From Thermomicrobiaceae bacterium (lineage in GTDB: Bacteria > Chloroflexota > Chloroflexia > Thermomicrobiales > Thermomicrobiaceae): DNA of 6,825 nucleotides. Below are positions 1 to 6,422 of the stretch, one piece after another. The first letter of the stretch is position 1. Each line of letters starts with the position of its first letter. The stretch is from the NCBI GenBank assembly GCA_007123655.1, contig SKKR01000383.1, forward strand, positions 1-6,825, read 5' to 3'. Both the position numbers and the translations under genes were made by a program. The notes under the pieces are model-generated. The model was not told the DNA's origin. It did no database searches and saw nothing but the letters and a program-made list of their open reading frames with translations.

Positions 1-2
1 GG

Positions 3-734
3 GCGGAGAAACTCGGCGAGGGTAATCAGTTCCAGCGAGAGATCATCAACCCGGTGACGGACCGGCTGCTCGGCGTCAGCCCGGGAGAGGAGATCCTGGA
101 GGTCGCCTGCGGAAACGGAAACTTCGCTCGTAGACTGGCTGACGCAGGATGTAACGTCGTCGCGACCGATTTCTCGGACGCGTTCCTCGACTATGCTCGC
201 GAACACAGCGTTCAATACCGCGACTCGATCTCGTTTCAGCAGGTAGACGCGACTGACACGGATCAGATCCGGGCGCTTGGACCGCAGCGGTTCGATGCAG
301 CTGTTTGTAATATGGCGTTGATGGATATGGCGGCGATTGAGCCCCTTTTCAAGGGCCTCGCGCATGTACTCAGGCCAGGCGGCCGCTTTGTTTTTTCCGT
401 CAGCCACCCGTGCTTCAATACGTCCGCGACCGTCAGAGTCGCCGAGCAGGAAACGGTTGAAGGCCGGCACATCGAGAACCATTCGGTCAAGGTGCGAGGA
501 TATTTCAACCTGGAGCCGGCGCTCGGCGAGATCAGCGTCAATGATCCTTCTCCGCACCTCTATTTCGATCGTCCCCTTCAGACGCTCATGAACGCCGGGT
601 TCGACGCGGGATTCGTCGTTGACGGCTTCGAGGAGCCACTTGATCCGACCCCGGTCGACCCCGAGAAGCCCCTAACCTGGCAGAACCTTGACGGGATTCC
701 GCCTGCTGTTGTGATTCGGATGCGGTTGCCCTAA
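3..734 (+). CDS. Class I SAM-dependent methyltransferase (5' end outside window)
   Basis: Likely transfers a methyl group from S-adenosylmethionine; the substrate cannot be read from the sequence, and it is probably cytosolic. The frame is open to the left edge. The 17 codons before the GTG at 54 encode AEKLGEGNQFQREIINP, which resembles the conserved region just before motif I in this family, so the true start lies upstream and the GTG at 54 is probably internal. Counting from that GTG, motif I is EVACGNGNF (16-24), an acidic residue at the end of strand 2 (VVATD, Asp39) would bind the SAM ribose, FDAAVCNMALMDMA follows as the motif II region, and LRPGGRFVFSVSHPCF is the post-II loop and strand 5. 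The C-terminal part is a substrate-side region with no motif I recognise. It ends with TAA at 732-734, 53 nt before the preferred start of the VOC gene, with no evident terminator between, so co-transcription is likely. The fold is secure; the substrate is unknown. Confidence 0.9.
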   Translation, partial: AEKLGEGNQFQREIINPVTDRLLGVSPGEEILEVACGNGNFARRLADAGCNVVATDFSDAFLDYAREHSVQYRDSISFQQVDATDTDQIRALGPQRFDAAVCNMALMDMAAIEPLFKGLAHVLRPGGRFVFSVSHPCFNTSATVRVAEQETVEGRHIENHSVKVRGYFNLEPALGEISVNDPSPHLYFDRPLQTLMNAGFDAGFVVDGFEEPLDPTPVDPEKPLTWQNLDGIPPAVVIRMRLP

Positions 735-776
735 TATTTTGATTGGTATCCCTTGTTACGGCAGGCTGACGTTCAC

Positions 777-781
777 GGGAG
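777..781 (+). promoter_or_regulatory. Ribosome binding site deciding the VOC gene start
   Basis: GGGAG lies 6 nt before the ATG at 788 but directly abuts the in-frame ATG at 782. Normal spacing therefore favours 788 as the start. The two alternatives differ by only two residues (Met-Val). Confidence 0.6.
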
Positions 782-787
782 ATGGTG

Positions 788-1153
788 ATGGCGAGTGTGC
801 GTTATCTCGTAGACGACGTTGAACAGGCGCTCGCGTTCTATCGCGACCATCTGGGATTCGAAACGGTTGAGCAGTGGGGATCAGCGATCGCGATCGTCCA
901 GCGGGATGATCTGACCCTCTGGCTGAGTGGGCCCGGAACCTCGGCGGCACGTCCGATGCCGGACGGTCGCCAGCCGGAGCCAGGCGGCTGGAATCGAATC
1001 GTCGTTCCAGTTGAGAATCTGGCGGAAACCGTCGATGACATGCGCTCCAAAGGAGTCACGTTTCGAAATGAGATCCTGACTGGACCCGGAGGGAGTCAGA
1101 TTCTCGCCGAAGACGGAGCCGGGAACATCGTCGAACTCTTTCAGCCCCGGTAG
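788..1153 (+). CDS. VOC superfamily (glyoxalase/bleomycin-resistance/dioxygenase fold) protein
   Basis: A single-domain vicinal-oxygen-chelate protein of 121 residues from the ATG at 788, or 123 from the ATG at 782. The fold shows as two beta-alpha-beta-beta-beta modules. The first has SVRYLVDDVEQALAFYRDHL (3-22), a typical strand plus the AFYRDxLGF helix. The second starts at PGGWNRIVVPVENL, runs through the VDDMRSKGVTF helix and ends in a GPGGSQILAEDGAGNIVELF-like stretch, the usual D-P/A-x-GN-x-x-E-L-F ending. The terminal Glu116 (NIVELF) is at a classical metal-ligand position. The other positions that are normally His or Glu appear as non-ligands: there is no His at the start of strand 1, and Asn69 stands where the second module usually has His. 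It may therefore be a binding or resistance-type member rather than a metal-dependent lyase or dioxygenase; I do not assign a substrate. It follows the methyltransferase gene closely, and its TAG directly abuts the stop of ppdK on the other strand. Confidence 0.85.
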   Translation: MASVRYLVDDVEQALAFYRDHLGFETVEQWGSAIAIVQRDDLTLWLSGPGTSAARPMPDGRQPEPGGWNRIVVPVENLAETVDDMRSKGVTFRNEILTGPGGSQILAEDGAGNIVELFQPR

Positions 1154-3787
1154 TTACCGGTCGCGCTCGACTTCTCCCGCGGCGGCCTGGGCCGCCGCGA
1201 GTCTGGCAATCGGCACGCGGAACGGCGACGCGCTCACGTACGTCAGCTTGAGTTGATGACAGAACTCGACGCTAGAGGGATCCCCTCCGTGTTCGCCACA
1301 GATTCCGATCTTCAGGTCAGGGTTCGTCTTTCGTCCCAGTTCAGTCCCGATCTCGACCAGCTTCCCGACGCCTTTGCGATCCAACACCTGGAACGGGTCG
1401 TCATCGTAGATGTTCTTGTCAACATAGATGTGCAGGAATCGAGCGGCGTCGTCACGGCTGAGGCCAAACGTGGTCTGGGTCAGATCGTTCGTCCCGAAAC
1501 TGAAGAAGTCCGCCTCTTCTGCAATCTCGTCAGCGGTGAGCACCGCCCGAGGGAGTTCGATCATCGTGCCGACCGAATAGTCGACGCTCGTACCGTTTGA
1601 CTCAAAGAACTCGCGAGCAACCCGGTCGACGACTTCACGCTGCAGCCGAAGTTCCCGGACATCGCTTACCAGCGGGATCATGATTTCCGGATGGACGTCG
1701 ATTCCGTCGGCGACACAATCGACCGCCGCCCCAAAGATCGCGCGGGTCTGCATTTCGGTAATTTCCGGGTCCGTAATTCCCAGCCGGCACCCCCGATGCC
1801 CGAGCATCGGATTCGCCTCGGAGAGAGCAGTGACCTTCGTGCGCAGTTCGTCAACGGAGATCTCCAGATCCTCGGCAAGCTCCCGGATTCCCTCTTCGGT
1901 ACCGGGCAGGAACTCATGCAGCGGCGGATCGAGTGTCCGGATCGTCACGGGGTAGCCGTCCATCGCCTTGAAGATGCCGTAGAAGTCCTCGCGTTGCATC
2001 GGTTCAAGCTTCTTCAGCGCCTTTTCGCGCTGTTGCGGACTTGAGGCGACGATCATCTCCCGCATCGCCCAGATCCGCTCGCCGGCGAAGAACATGTGCT
2101 CTGTCCGGCAGAGGCCGATGCCCTCCGCGCCGAGTTCTCGTGCCCGTATGGCGTCCTCAGGGGTGTCGGCATTGGCCCGGACACCGAGCTCCCGAACGCC
2201 GTCCGTCCAGCTCAGGAACCGGGAGAGATCCCCGCCGACCTGTGGTTCTATCGTGGGTACCTGCCCCAGCATAATTTCCCCGCTGGCGCCGTCCACGGTG
2301 ATGTATTCTCCTTTGCTGACCGTGTTGCCGCCTGTGCGGATCTCCTGTTTCACGTAGTCGACTGTCAACGCTGTTGCCCCGACGACACACGGTTTGCCAA
2401 CACCACGCGCAACGACGGCGGCGTGGGATGTCATCCCGCCACGCCCCGTTAGAACGGCTTGCGCGGCCAGCATCCCGTGAAAATCGTCTGGAGACGTCTC
2501 CAGCCTGACGAGGATAACCGCCTCGCCGTTGTCAGCCATCGCCTTCGCTTCGTCCGCGTCGAAGACCACTTTGCCAGTCGCCGCGCCTGGACTGGCCGGC
2601 AAGCCAACGGCGATGACGTTCTTCTGCGCGTTTTCATCGATGCGCGGGTGGAGCAACTGATCGAGCTGTTCCGGCTCAACGCGCTGGATCGCCTCCGCTT
2701 CGGTAATCAGATCTTCATCGACCATATCGATCGCGATTTTGACGGCCGCCGCGCCGGTTCGTTTCCCGGTACGGGTCTGCAACATATAGAGCCGGCCGTT
2801 CTGTATGGTGAACTCCAGGTCCTGCATGTCCCGGTAGTGTTCTTCCAGACGATCGGCGATCTCCTGCAGTTGATCGTATGCCGGACGCAGCAGGCCATTT
2901 TCGGACATTTCCGCGATGGGCTGGGGATCGCGAACGCCGGCAACGACATCTTCACCCTGCGCGTTGACCAGGAACTCGCCGAAGATCCGTTTTTCGCCCG
3001 TGCTCGGATTGCGGGTGAAAGCGACGCCGGTGGCGCAGTCGTCTCCCATGTTGCCGTAGACCATGGTCTGGATGTTCACCGCGGTTCCCAGATTGTGCGG
3101 GATGTCGTGATAGTTGCGGTAATCCCGGGCGCGACGGTTGTCCCAGGAGTTGAACACTGCGACCACCGCTTTACTGAGTTGCTCGTGGGGATCGTCCGGG
3201 AACGGTTCGCCCGCGTGGGCTTTCACCAGGCTCTTGTAGTCGGAAACGACCTTCAGGAGTTGCTCAGCAGGGATCTCGAAGTCGTTTGTGACCTGCGCGC
3301 GGCGCTTGTGGTCGTCGAGTACGTCTTCGAACACTTCATCGTTCATCCCGAGGACCACGTGCCCGAACATCTGGATCAGGCGACGGTAGCAATCGTAGGC
3401 GAAGCGAGGATCAGCTTCCCGAGCGAGTCCCTCGACCGATTCGTCATTGAGACCGAGATTGAGGATCGTATCCATCATTCCGGGCATGGAGAAGCGAGCA
3501 CCGGACCGTACCGACACCAGAAGCGGATTGTCACCCGAACCGAACGACCGGCCGAGATCACGTTCCAGAGTCGCCAGCGCCGCCGAAACCTGGTCCCACA
3601 TTCCGTCCGGAAATGTGCGGTCCAGTTCGATAAAGGCGTTACACGCTTCGGTGGTAATGGTGAATCCGGGCGGGACGGGCAGTCCGGCGTTCGTCATCTC
3701 GGCGAGGTTCGCCCCCTTGCCGCCGAGCAGATCCCGCTGGTCGGCGCTGCCTTCCTGAAAGAGGTAGACCCACTTCCCGTCGCTCAT
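1154..3787 (-). CDS. ppdK: Pyruvate, phosphate dikinase
   Basis: Catalyses the reversible reaction ATP + pyruvate + phosphate = PEP + AMP + diphosphate (EC 2.7.9.1) in the cytosol, serving gluconeogenesis from pyruvate or diphosphate-linked glycolysis. At 877 residues it matches the usual bacterial length of about 875. The N-terminal ATP-grasp region (about 1-345) carries LGGKGANLAEM (21-31), SVRSGARFSMPGMMDT (92-107) and LQTRTGKRT (336-344). The swivelling phosphohistidine domain (about 390-510) has GGMTSHAAVVAR, with catalytic His455 and the neighbouring Thr453 that regulatory kinases modify in plant and some bacterial enzymes. The C-terminal PEP/pyruvate barrel (about 530-870) has GLCRTEHMFF (Arg561), TIRTLD (Arg617), TMIELPRA (Glu744), FGTNDLTQ and GICGEHGGDP with the proton-donor Cys830. 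All key residues appear intact. The ATG start has AGGAGG (3796-3801 on the complement) 8 nt upstream. It lies 74 nt downstream of the helicase gene on the same strand, so co-transcription is likely. No PDRP regulatory gene is in the window. Confidence 0.98.
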   Translation of the reverse strand: MSDGKWVYLFQEGSADQRDLLGGKGANLAEMTNAGLPVPPGFTITTEACNAFIELDRTFPDGMWDQVSAALATLERDLGRSFGSGDNPLLVSVRSGARFSMPGMMDTILNLGLNDESVEGLAREADPRFAYDCYRRLIQMFGHVVLGMNDEVFEDVLDDHKRRAQVTNDFEIPAEQLLKVVSDYKSLVKAHAGEPFPDDPHEQLSKAVVAVFNSWDNRRARDYRNYHDIPHNLGTAVNIQTMVYGNMGDDCATGVAFTRNPSTGEKRIFGEFLVNAQGEDVVAGVRDPQPIAEMSENGLLRPAYDQLQEIADRLEEHYRDMQDLEFTIQNGRLYMLQTRTGKRTGAAAVKIAIDMVDEDLITEAEAIQRVEPEQLDQLLHPRIDENAQKNVIAVGLPASPGAATGKVVFDADEAKAMADNGEAVILVRLETSPDDFHGMLAAQAVLTGRGGMTSHAAVVARGVGKPCVVGATALTVDYVKQEIRTGGNTVSKGEYITVDGASGEIMLGQVPTIEPQVGGDLSRFLSWTDGVRELGVRANADTPEDAIRARELGAEGIGLCRTEHMFFAGERIWAMREMIVASSPQQREKALKKLEPMQREDFYGIFKAMDGYPVTIRTLDPPLHEFLPGTEEGIRELAEDLEISVDELRTKVTALSEANPMLGHRGCRLGITDPEITEMQTRAIFGAAVDCVADGIDVHPEIMIPLVSDVRELRLQREVVDRVAREFFESNGTSVDYSVGTMIELPRAVLTADEIAEEADFFSFGTNDLTQTTFGLSRDDAARFLHIYVDKNIYDDDPFQVLDRKGVGKLVEIGTELGRKTNPDLKIGICGEHGGDPSSVEFCHQLKLTYVSASPFRVPIARLAAAQAAAGEVERDR

Positions 3788-3795
3788 AACCCTTG

Positions 3796-3801
3796 CCTCC
3801 T
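3796..3801 (-). promoter_or_regulatory. Ribosome binding site of ppdK
   Basis: A perfect AGGAGG on the complementary strand, 8 nt before the ppdK ATG (3787-3785). It fixes the start and predicts efficient translation. A weak 5-bp GCGCG/CGCGC inverted repeat (3811-3815 and 3821-3825) sits just upstream in the 74-nt gap. It has no T-run, so it is not a terminator between the two genes. Confidence 0.8.
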
Positions 3802-3861
3802 GATGTCCACGCGCGACGTCCGCGCCGGAAATCCCTGTGTGCCGAATCTGCGAACAAGCCG

Positions 3862-6087
3862 CTAATCCACGATGAGGTTCGCCATACTGGCGAGCAGGCG
3901 CTTGGTCCCGTGTCGCTTGAACTGCACGGTCACGTCCTGGTCGCCGCTTCGCTCCTGGACCTCGAGGACCGTGCCATCACCGAACCGGCTGTGGAATACC
4001 CGCTGGCCGGGTTTGAGATCGGGTACCTCGCTAACGGGCGTCGGCGGTGTAGCGGTCTGCTGGCCATAGCTGCGGGGGCCGCGAGTCGTTCCACCGGACG
4101 ACCGGGCTGTCTCAGCAGTCGGCGCGTCGATCACGTCCCGCGGGATCGAATCGATGAATCGGGACCGAAAACTCAGATCGGACTGTCCAAACATCGCGCG
4201 CCGGAACGCATAGCTGATGTACAGGCGGTTCATGGCGCGAGTAATGCCGACGTAGAATAACCGCCGCTCTTCCTCAACTTCGTTTTCCGACTCCATCGAC
4301 CTCGAATGCGGCAGAATTCCTTCCTCCGCTCCGATCAGGAAAACAACCGGAAACTCCAGACCCTTTGCGGCGTGGAGCGTGATGAGCGTCACCTGGTTCT
4401 CGCCGTCTTCCATCGAGTCCTGACCGGCGACGAGGGTTGATTCCTCCAGAAACGTCTCAAGCGCGATGTCTTCCCGCAGATCGTCATAACCGGTGAGCAC
4501 GCCGCGAAGCTGGAGCACGTTCTCCCAGCGCTCGATCATCTCCGGGTCACCGGACTCCCTGAACTGCTGAGCAAATCCGGTTTCCTCAATGGCGATATCG
4601 AAGAGCTTCGAAAGCTGGACTTGTGCGCTCTGGTCGATCAGCCGCTGGATCGTCTGGTGGACGGCATGGAGCAGGTTGGCCGCCCGGTTGTTGACTTCCG
4701 GTGGTGGCAGATGCGACTGCCCGGCGGCCGAGGCAATTGCGTCGAACAGAGATCGCTCGTGAAGGGCAGCCCATCCGTTCAGGAGGTCCAGCGTTCGGGC
4801 ACCGATTCCCTTGCCAAGCTGGGTGTTCGATAGCACGCGCATCAGGCTGATCGCGTCCTGCGGGTTAGCTATCAGTCGCAGGATTGACATCGCGTCCTTG
4901 ATCTCACGTCGATCGTAGAAGCGGGTGCCTCCAACGATCTGATAGGGGAGTTCGCTCCGGACGAACGCCTCCTCCAGCGCCCGGCTCTGGGCATTGGTCC
5001 GGTACATGATGGCGCAGTCCTGAAAACGAACCTCGCCGGAACTGACCAGACGGCGGATCTCGTTGACGACGAAAGATGCTTCCTGCGTCTCGTCGTACGC
5101 TTCATGAATTCGAATTTTCTCGCCGAGGTCGTTCTCGGTTCGAAGCTCTCGTTCGATCCGCTGTCGGTTCGCACGAATCACGTTGTCGGCCGCGCTGACG
5201 ATCGAACTGGTGGACCGGTAGTTGAGTTCCAGGTGGATCTCGACGGCGTCCGGATAGTCCCGCTTGAACTCCAGGATGTTGCGGATGTCCGCCTGTCGCC
5301 AGCCGTAGATTGACTGGTCCGGATCACCGACCACGCAGATGTTGCGGCGACCTTCGGACAGCGCTTTCACGAGCCGGTACTGCACGTGATTCGTGTCCTG
5401 GTACTCGTCAACGAGCGTGTAACGGTAGAAATCCTGGTAGCGCTCCAGAACCTCCGGCTGCTCGTCGAACAGCCGCAACGCCTCGCCCAGGAGATCATCG
5501 AAATCGAGCGCCCGGTTCTGGCGGAGCACATCCCGGTAGCGGGGATAGATTCGTGCCACGACCTCTTCCCAGTAACTGCCGGTTTGCTGGGCGAACTCGT
5601 CCGGACCGATGAAGCGGGACTTCGCCGCCGAGATCCGGCTCAGAATAGGCCGGGGCGCGAAGTGTTTTGGATCGAGGTTCTCATCTTTGAGCGTTCGGCG
5701 GACGACTTCGAGCTGATCGGCATCGTCATAGATCGTGAACCGCGGGTCGATGCCGATGAGGTGCGCATTCCGGCGCAGGATTTTGACGCAGGTGGCGTGG
5801 AAGGTTCCCACTGTGAGTTTTCGGGCGTCGTCGCCGACCAGGCGCTCCAGGCGATCGTACATCTGCCTGGCTGCTTTGTTGGTAAATGTGACCGCCAGGA
5901 TGTGCCACGGGGAGACGCCGTGCTCTTCGATCAGGTACGCCACCCGATGGGTCAGAACCCGCGTCTTACCGGATCCCGGCCCGGCCACGATCAGCACGGG
6001 ACCGTCCGTCGTCGTGACCGCGCGTTGCTGCGCGTCGTTGAGTCCTTTAAGAATGTCTACGCGGGTTTCGTGCGATTGAGGCTGCAC
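3862..6087 (-). CDS. pcrA: ATP-dependent 3'-5' DNA helicase, UvrD/PcrA type
   Basis: A superfamily 1A DNA helicase acting on chromosomal DNA in nucleotide excision repair, mismatch repair or removal of proteins from stalled forks, as known for UvrD and PcrA. It has 741 residues, normal for PcrA. Motifs in order: Q motif GLNDAQQ (15-21), Walker A AGPGSGKTR (35-43, Lys41), Ia AVTFTNKAA (65-73), II VDEYQD (226-231), III GDPDQSIYGWRQA (254-266), IV LELNYRS (286-292), V region ITLHAAKGLEFP (569-580) and VI VGITRA (613-618, Arg617). After a low-complexity linker (about 655-690) comes the PcrA-type C-terminal Tudor-like domain, GQRVFHSRFGDGTVLEV (694-710) to the end, which in known PcrA/UvrD contacts RNA polymerase. 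That domain favours pcrA/uvrD over rep. The start is GTG (6087-6085), with AGGAGG 9 nt upstream; there is no in-frame ATG until codon 77. Orthology between the names uvrD and pcrA is a matter of convention. It precedes ppdK in the same orientation. Confidence 0.97.
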   Translation of the reverse strand: MQPQSHETRVDILKGLNDAQQRAVTTTDGPVLIVAGPGSGKTRVLTHRVAYLIEEHGVSPWHILAVTFTNKAARQMYDRLERLVGDDARKLTVGTFHATCVKILRRNAHLIGIDPRFTIYDDADQLEVVRRTLKDENLDPKHFAPRPILSRISAAKSRFIGPDEFAQQTGSYWEEVVARIYPRYRDVLRQNRALDFDDLLGEALRLFDEQPEVLERYQDFYRYTLVDEYQDTNHVQYRLVKALSEGRRNICVVGDPDQSIYGWRQADIRNILEFKRDYPDAVEIHLELNYRSTSSIVSAADNVIRANRQRIERELRTENDLGEKIRIHEAYDETQEASFVVNEIRRLVSSGEVRFQDCAIMYRTNAQSRALEEAFVRSELPYQIVGGTRFYDRREIKDAMSILRLIANPQDAISLMRVLSNTQLGKGIGARTLDLLNGWAALHERSLFDAIASAAGQSHLPPPEVNNRAANLLHAVHQTIQRLIDQSAQVQLSKLFDIAIEETGFAQQFRESGDPEMIERWENVLQLRGVLTGYDDLREDIALETFLEESTLVAGQDSMEDGENQVTLITLHAAKGLEFPVVFLIGAEEGILPHSRSMESENEVEEERRLFYVGITRAMNRLYISYAFRRAMFGQSDLSFRSRFIDSIPRDVIDAPTAETARSSGGTTRGPRSYGQQTATPPTPVSEVPDLKPGQRVFHSRFGDGTVLEVQERSGDQDVTVQFKRHGTKRLLASMANLIVD

Positions 6088-6096
6088 GCAACCGTC

Positions 6097-6102
6097 CCTC
6101 CT
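6097..6102 (-). promoter_or_regulatory. Ribosome binding site of the helicase gene
   Basis: A perfect AGGAGG on the complementary strand, 9 nt before the GTG start at 6087. It decides for this GTG in the absence of a nearby ATG. Its 3' part belongs to the outer arm of the nested inverted repeat. Confidence 0.8.
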
Positions 6103-6123
6103 GGTGGCACCGTTCGCTGGTCG

Positions 6124-6132
6124 ATTCTACCA
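6124..6132 (-). promoter_or_regulatory. Candidate extended -10 promoter of the helicase-ppdK unit
   Basis: On the complementary strand TGGTAGAAT reads as TG-N-TAGAAT, an extended -10 with five of six matches to TATAAT. Transcription would start near 6117, giving a leader of about 30 nt. No good -35 lies 16-18 nt upstream, which is acceptable for an extended -10. The motif lies in the inner stem and loop of the nested inverted repeat. A weaker alternative upstream is TTGCCG (complement of 6177-6182), a 16-nt spacer, then TTTTAT (complement of 6155-6160), with a start near 6148. Confidence 0.4.
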
Positions 6133-6188
6133 GTCTCACGGTGAGGGACGGACGATAAAACCGGCCCTGTTTCCGGCGGCAATGAATG

Positions 6189-6218
6189 TTGACGCGAATT
6201 CGGGCGGATTAGTAGACT
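6189..6218 (+). promoter_or_regulatory. Probable sigma-70-type promoter of the tRNA gene
   Basis: TTGACG (6189-6194, five of six to TTGACA) is separated by 18 nt from TAGACT (6213-6218, four of six to TATAAT). The predicted start, around 6225, leaves a short 5' leader before the mature tRNA end at 6239. The position directly upstream of a tRNA makes it credible; no experimental support is available. Confidence 0.55.
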
Positions 6219-6222
6219 TGCG

Positions 6223-6236
6223 GATGCGAGCGCATC
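6223..6236 (+). repeat. Short palindrome immediately upstream of the tRNA
   Basis: GATGCG (6223-6228), AG, then CGCATC (6231-6236) form a perfect inverted repeat, which as RNA gives a 5-bp stem closed by a GAGC loop. It ends two bases before the mature tRNA 5' end and spans the predicted transcription start. It may be a leader hairpin near the RNase P cleavage site, an operator, or chance. Confidence 0.35.
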
Positions 6237-6238
6237 AT

Positions 6239-6313
6239 GGCGGTGTAGCTCAGAGGCAGAGCAGGGGACTCATAAGCCCTTGGCCGCAGGTTCGAGTCCT
6301 GCCACCGCCACCA
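6239..6313 (+). tRNA. tRNA with CAU anticodon, probably elongator Met (Ile2 not excluded)
   Basis: A complete 75-nt cloverleaf. Acceptor stem GGCGGTG (6239-6245) pairs with CACCGCC (6303-6309), discriminator A (6310), and encoded CCA (6311-6313). The D-arm is GCTC/GAGC with loop AGAGGCA. The anticodon loop is CTCATAA, with CAT at 6271-6273. The variable loop is TGGCC, and the T-arm is GCAGG/CCTGC with loop TTCGAGT. The G1-C72 pair argues against an initiator tRNA, which has a mismatch there. The anticodon stem GGGGA/GCCCT has a G-U pair and an A-G mismatch next to the loop. A CAU anticodon can belong to elongator Met or to Ile2, whose C34 is changed to lysidine by TilS. The AGGGGACTCATAAGCCCTTGG region resembles known Ile2 tRNAs, while the acceptor stem resembles some Met tRNAs, so I keep both open. 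It is divergent from the helicase gene. Confidence 0.95.
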
Positions 6314-6376
6314 GCGATTTCTCATTACATCACGACCTGTTGAATCCTCAGGAGACTCGCCTTCCGGGTGCGGGGC

Positions 6377-6405
6377 GTGCCTGTCGCTCGCCGAATCGCA
6401 GGCAC
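6377..6405. terminator. Possible hairpin downstream of the tRNA
   Basis: GTGCCTG (6377-6383) and CAGGCAC (6399-6405) form a perfect 7-bp stem with a 15-nt loop, in the 109-nt gap between the tRNA and the stop of the convergent right-edge gene. No T-run follows on either strand, so it is not a classical intrinsic terminator. A competing stem, CCGGGTGC (6364-6371) with GCACTCGG (6402-6409), has one G-U pair. It could still help end or process transcripts from either side. The remainder of the gap shows nothing else I recognise. Confidence 0.25.
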
Positions 6406-6422
6406 TCGGACCGTGGCTTGCG

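Larger units (their letters stand above)
6092..6151 (-). promoter_or_regulatory. Nested inverted repeat in the helicase leader, overlapping its ribosome binding site
   Basis: The outer arms are a perfect 9-bp inverted repeat, CCGTCCCTC (6092-6100) and GAGGGACGG (6143-6151). Nested inside are ACCGT (6109-6113) with ACGGT (6138-6142), and CTGG (6117-6120) with CCAG (6130-6133), closing on the 9-nt loop at 6121-6129. The left side has an unpaired 8-nt stretch (6101-6108). On the helicase coding strand the 3' outer arm overlaps four bases of the AGGAGG ribosome binding site (complement of 6097-6102). A transcript starting upstream of 6151 could therefore mask the site by base pairing. If transcription starts inside the repeat, the element could instead be an operator. 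The pairing is read directly; any regulatory role is inference. Confidence 0.5.

Noticed and set aside
884..891. GCGATCGC palindrome here and again at 6625-6632, like the cyanobacterial HIP1 octamer
   Set aside because: Only two copies were noticed, both inside coding sequence and explained by codon choice; this is no sign of HIP1-style abundance.
2459..3865. 468-codon open frame on the + strand opposite ppdK
   Set aside because: It lies wholly opposite a textbook ppdK with every catalytic motif intact. Long antisense frames are common in G+C-rich genes, and the translation shows no recognisable domain.
5386..6144. 252-codon open frame on the + strand opposite the helicase gene
   Set aside because: Antisense shadow of the helicase N-terminal region and its leader, with no motif of its own.
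6104..6343. Plus-strand frame with VAQRQSRGLISPWPQVRVLPP
   Set aside because: Sense-strand translation of the same tRNA, a frequent misannotation.
6280..6422. Possible integration site (att) at the tRNA 3' end
   Set aside because: No direct repeat of the tRNA 3' end and no integrase or mobile gene is visible in the window.
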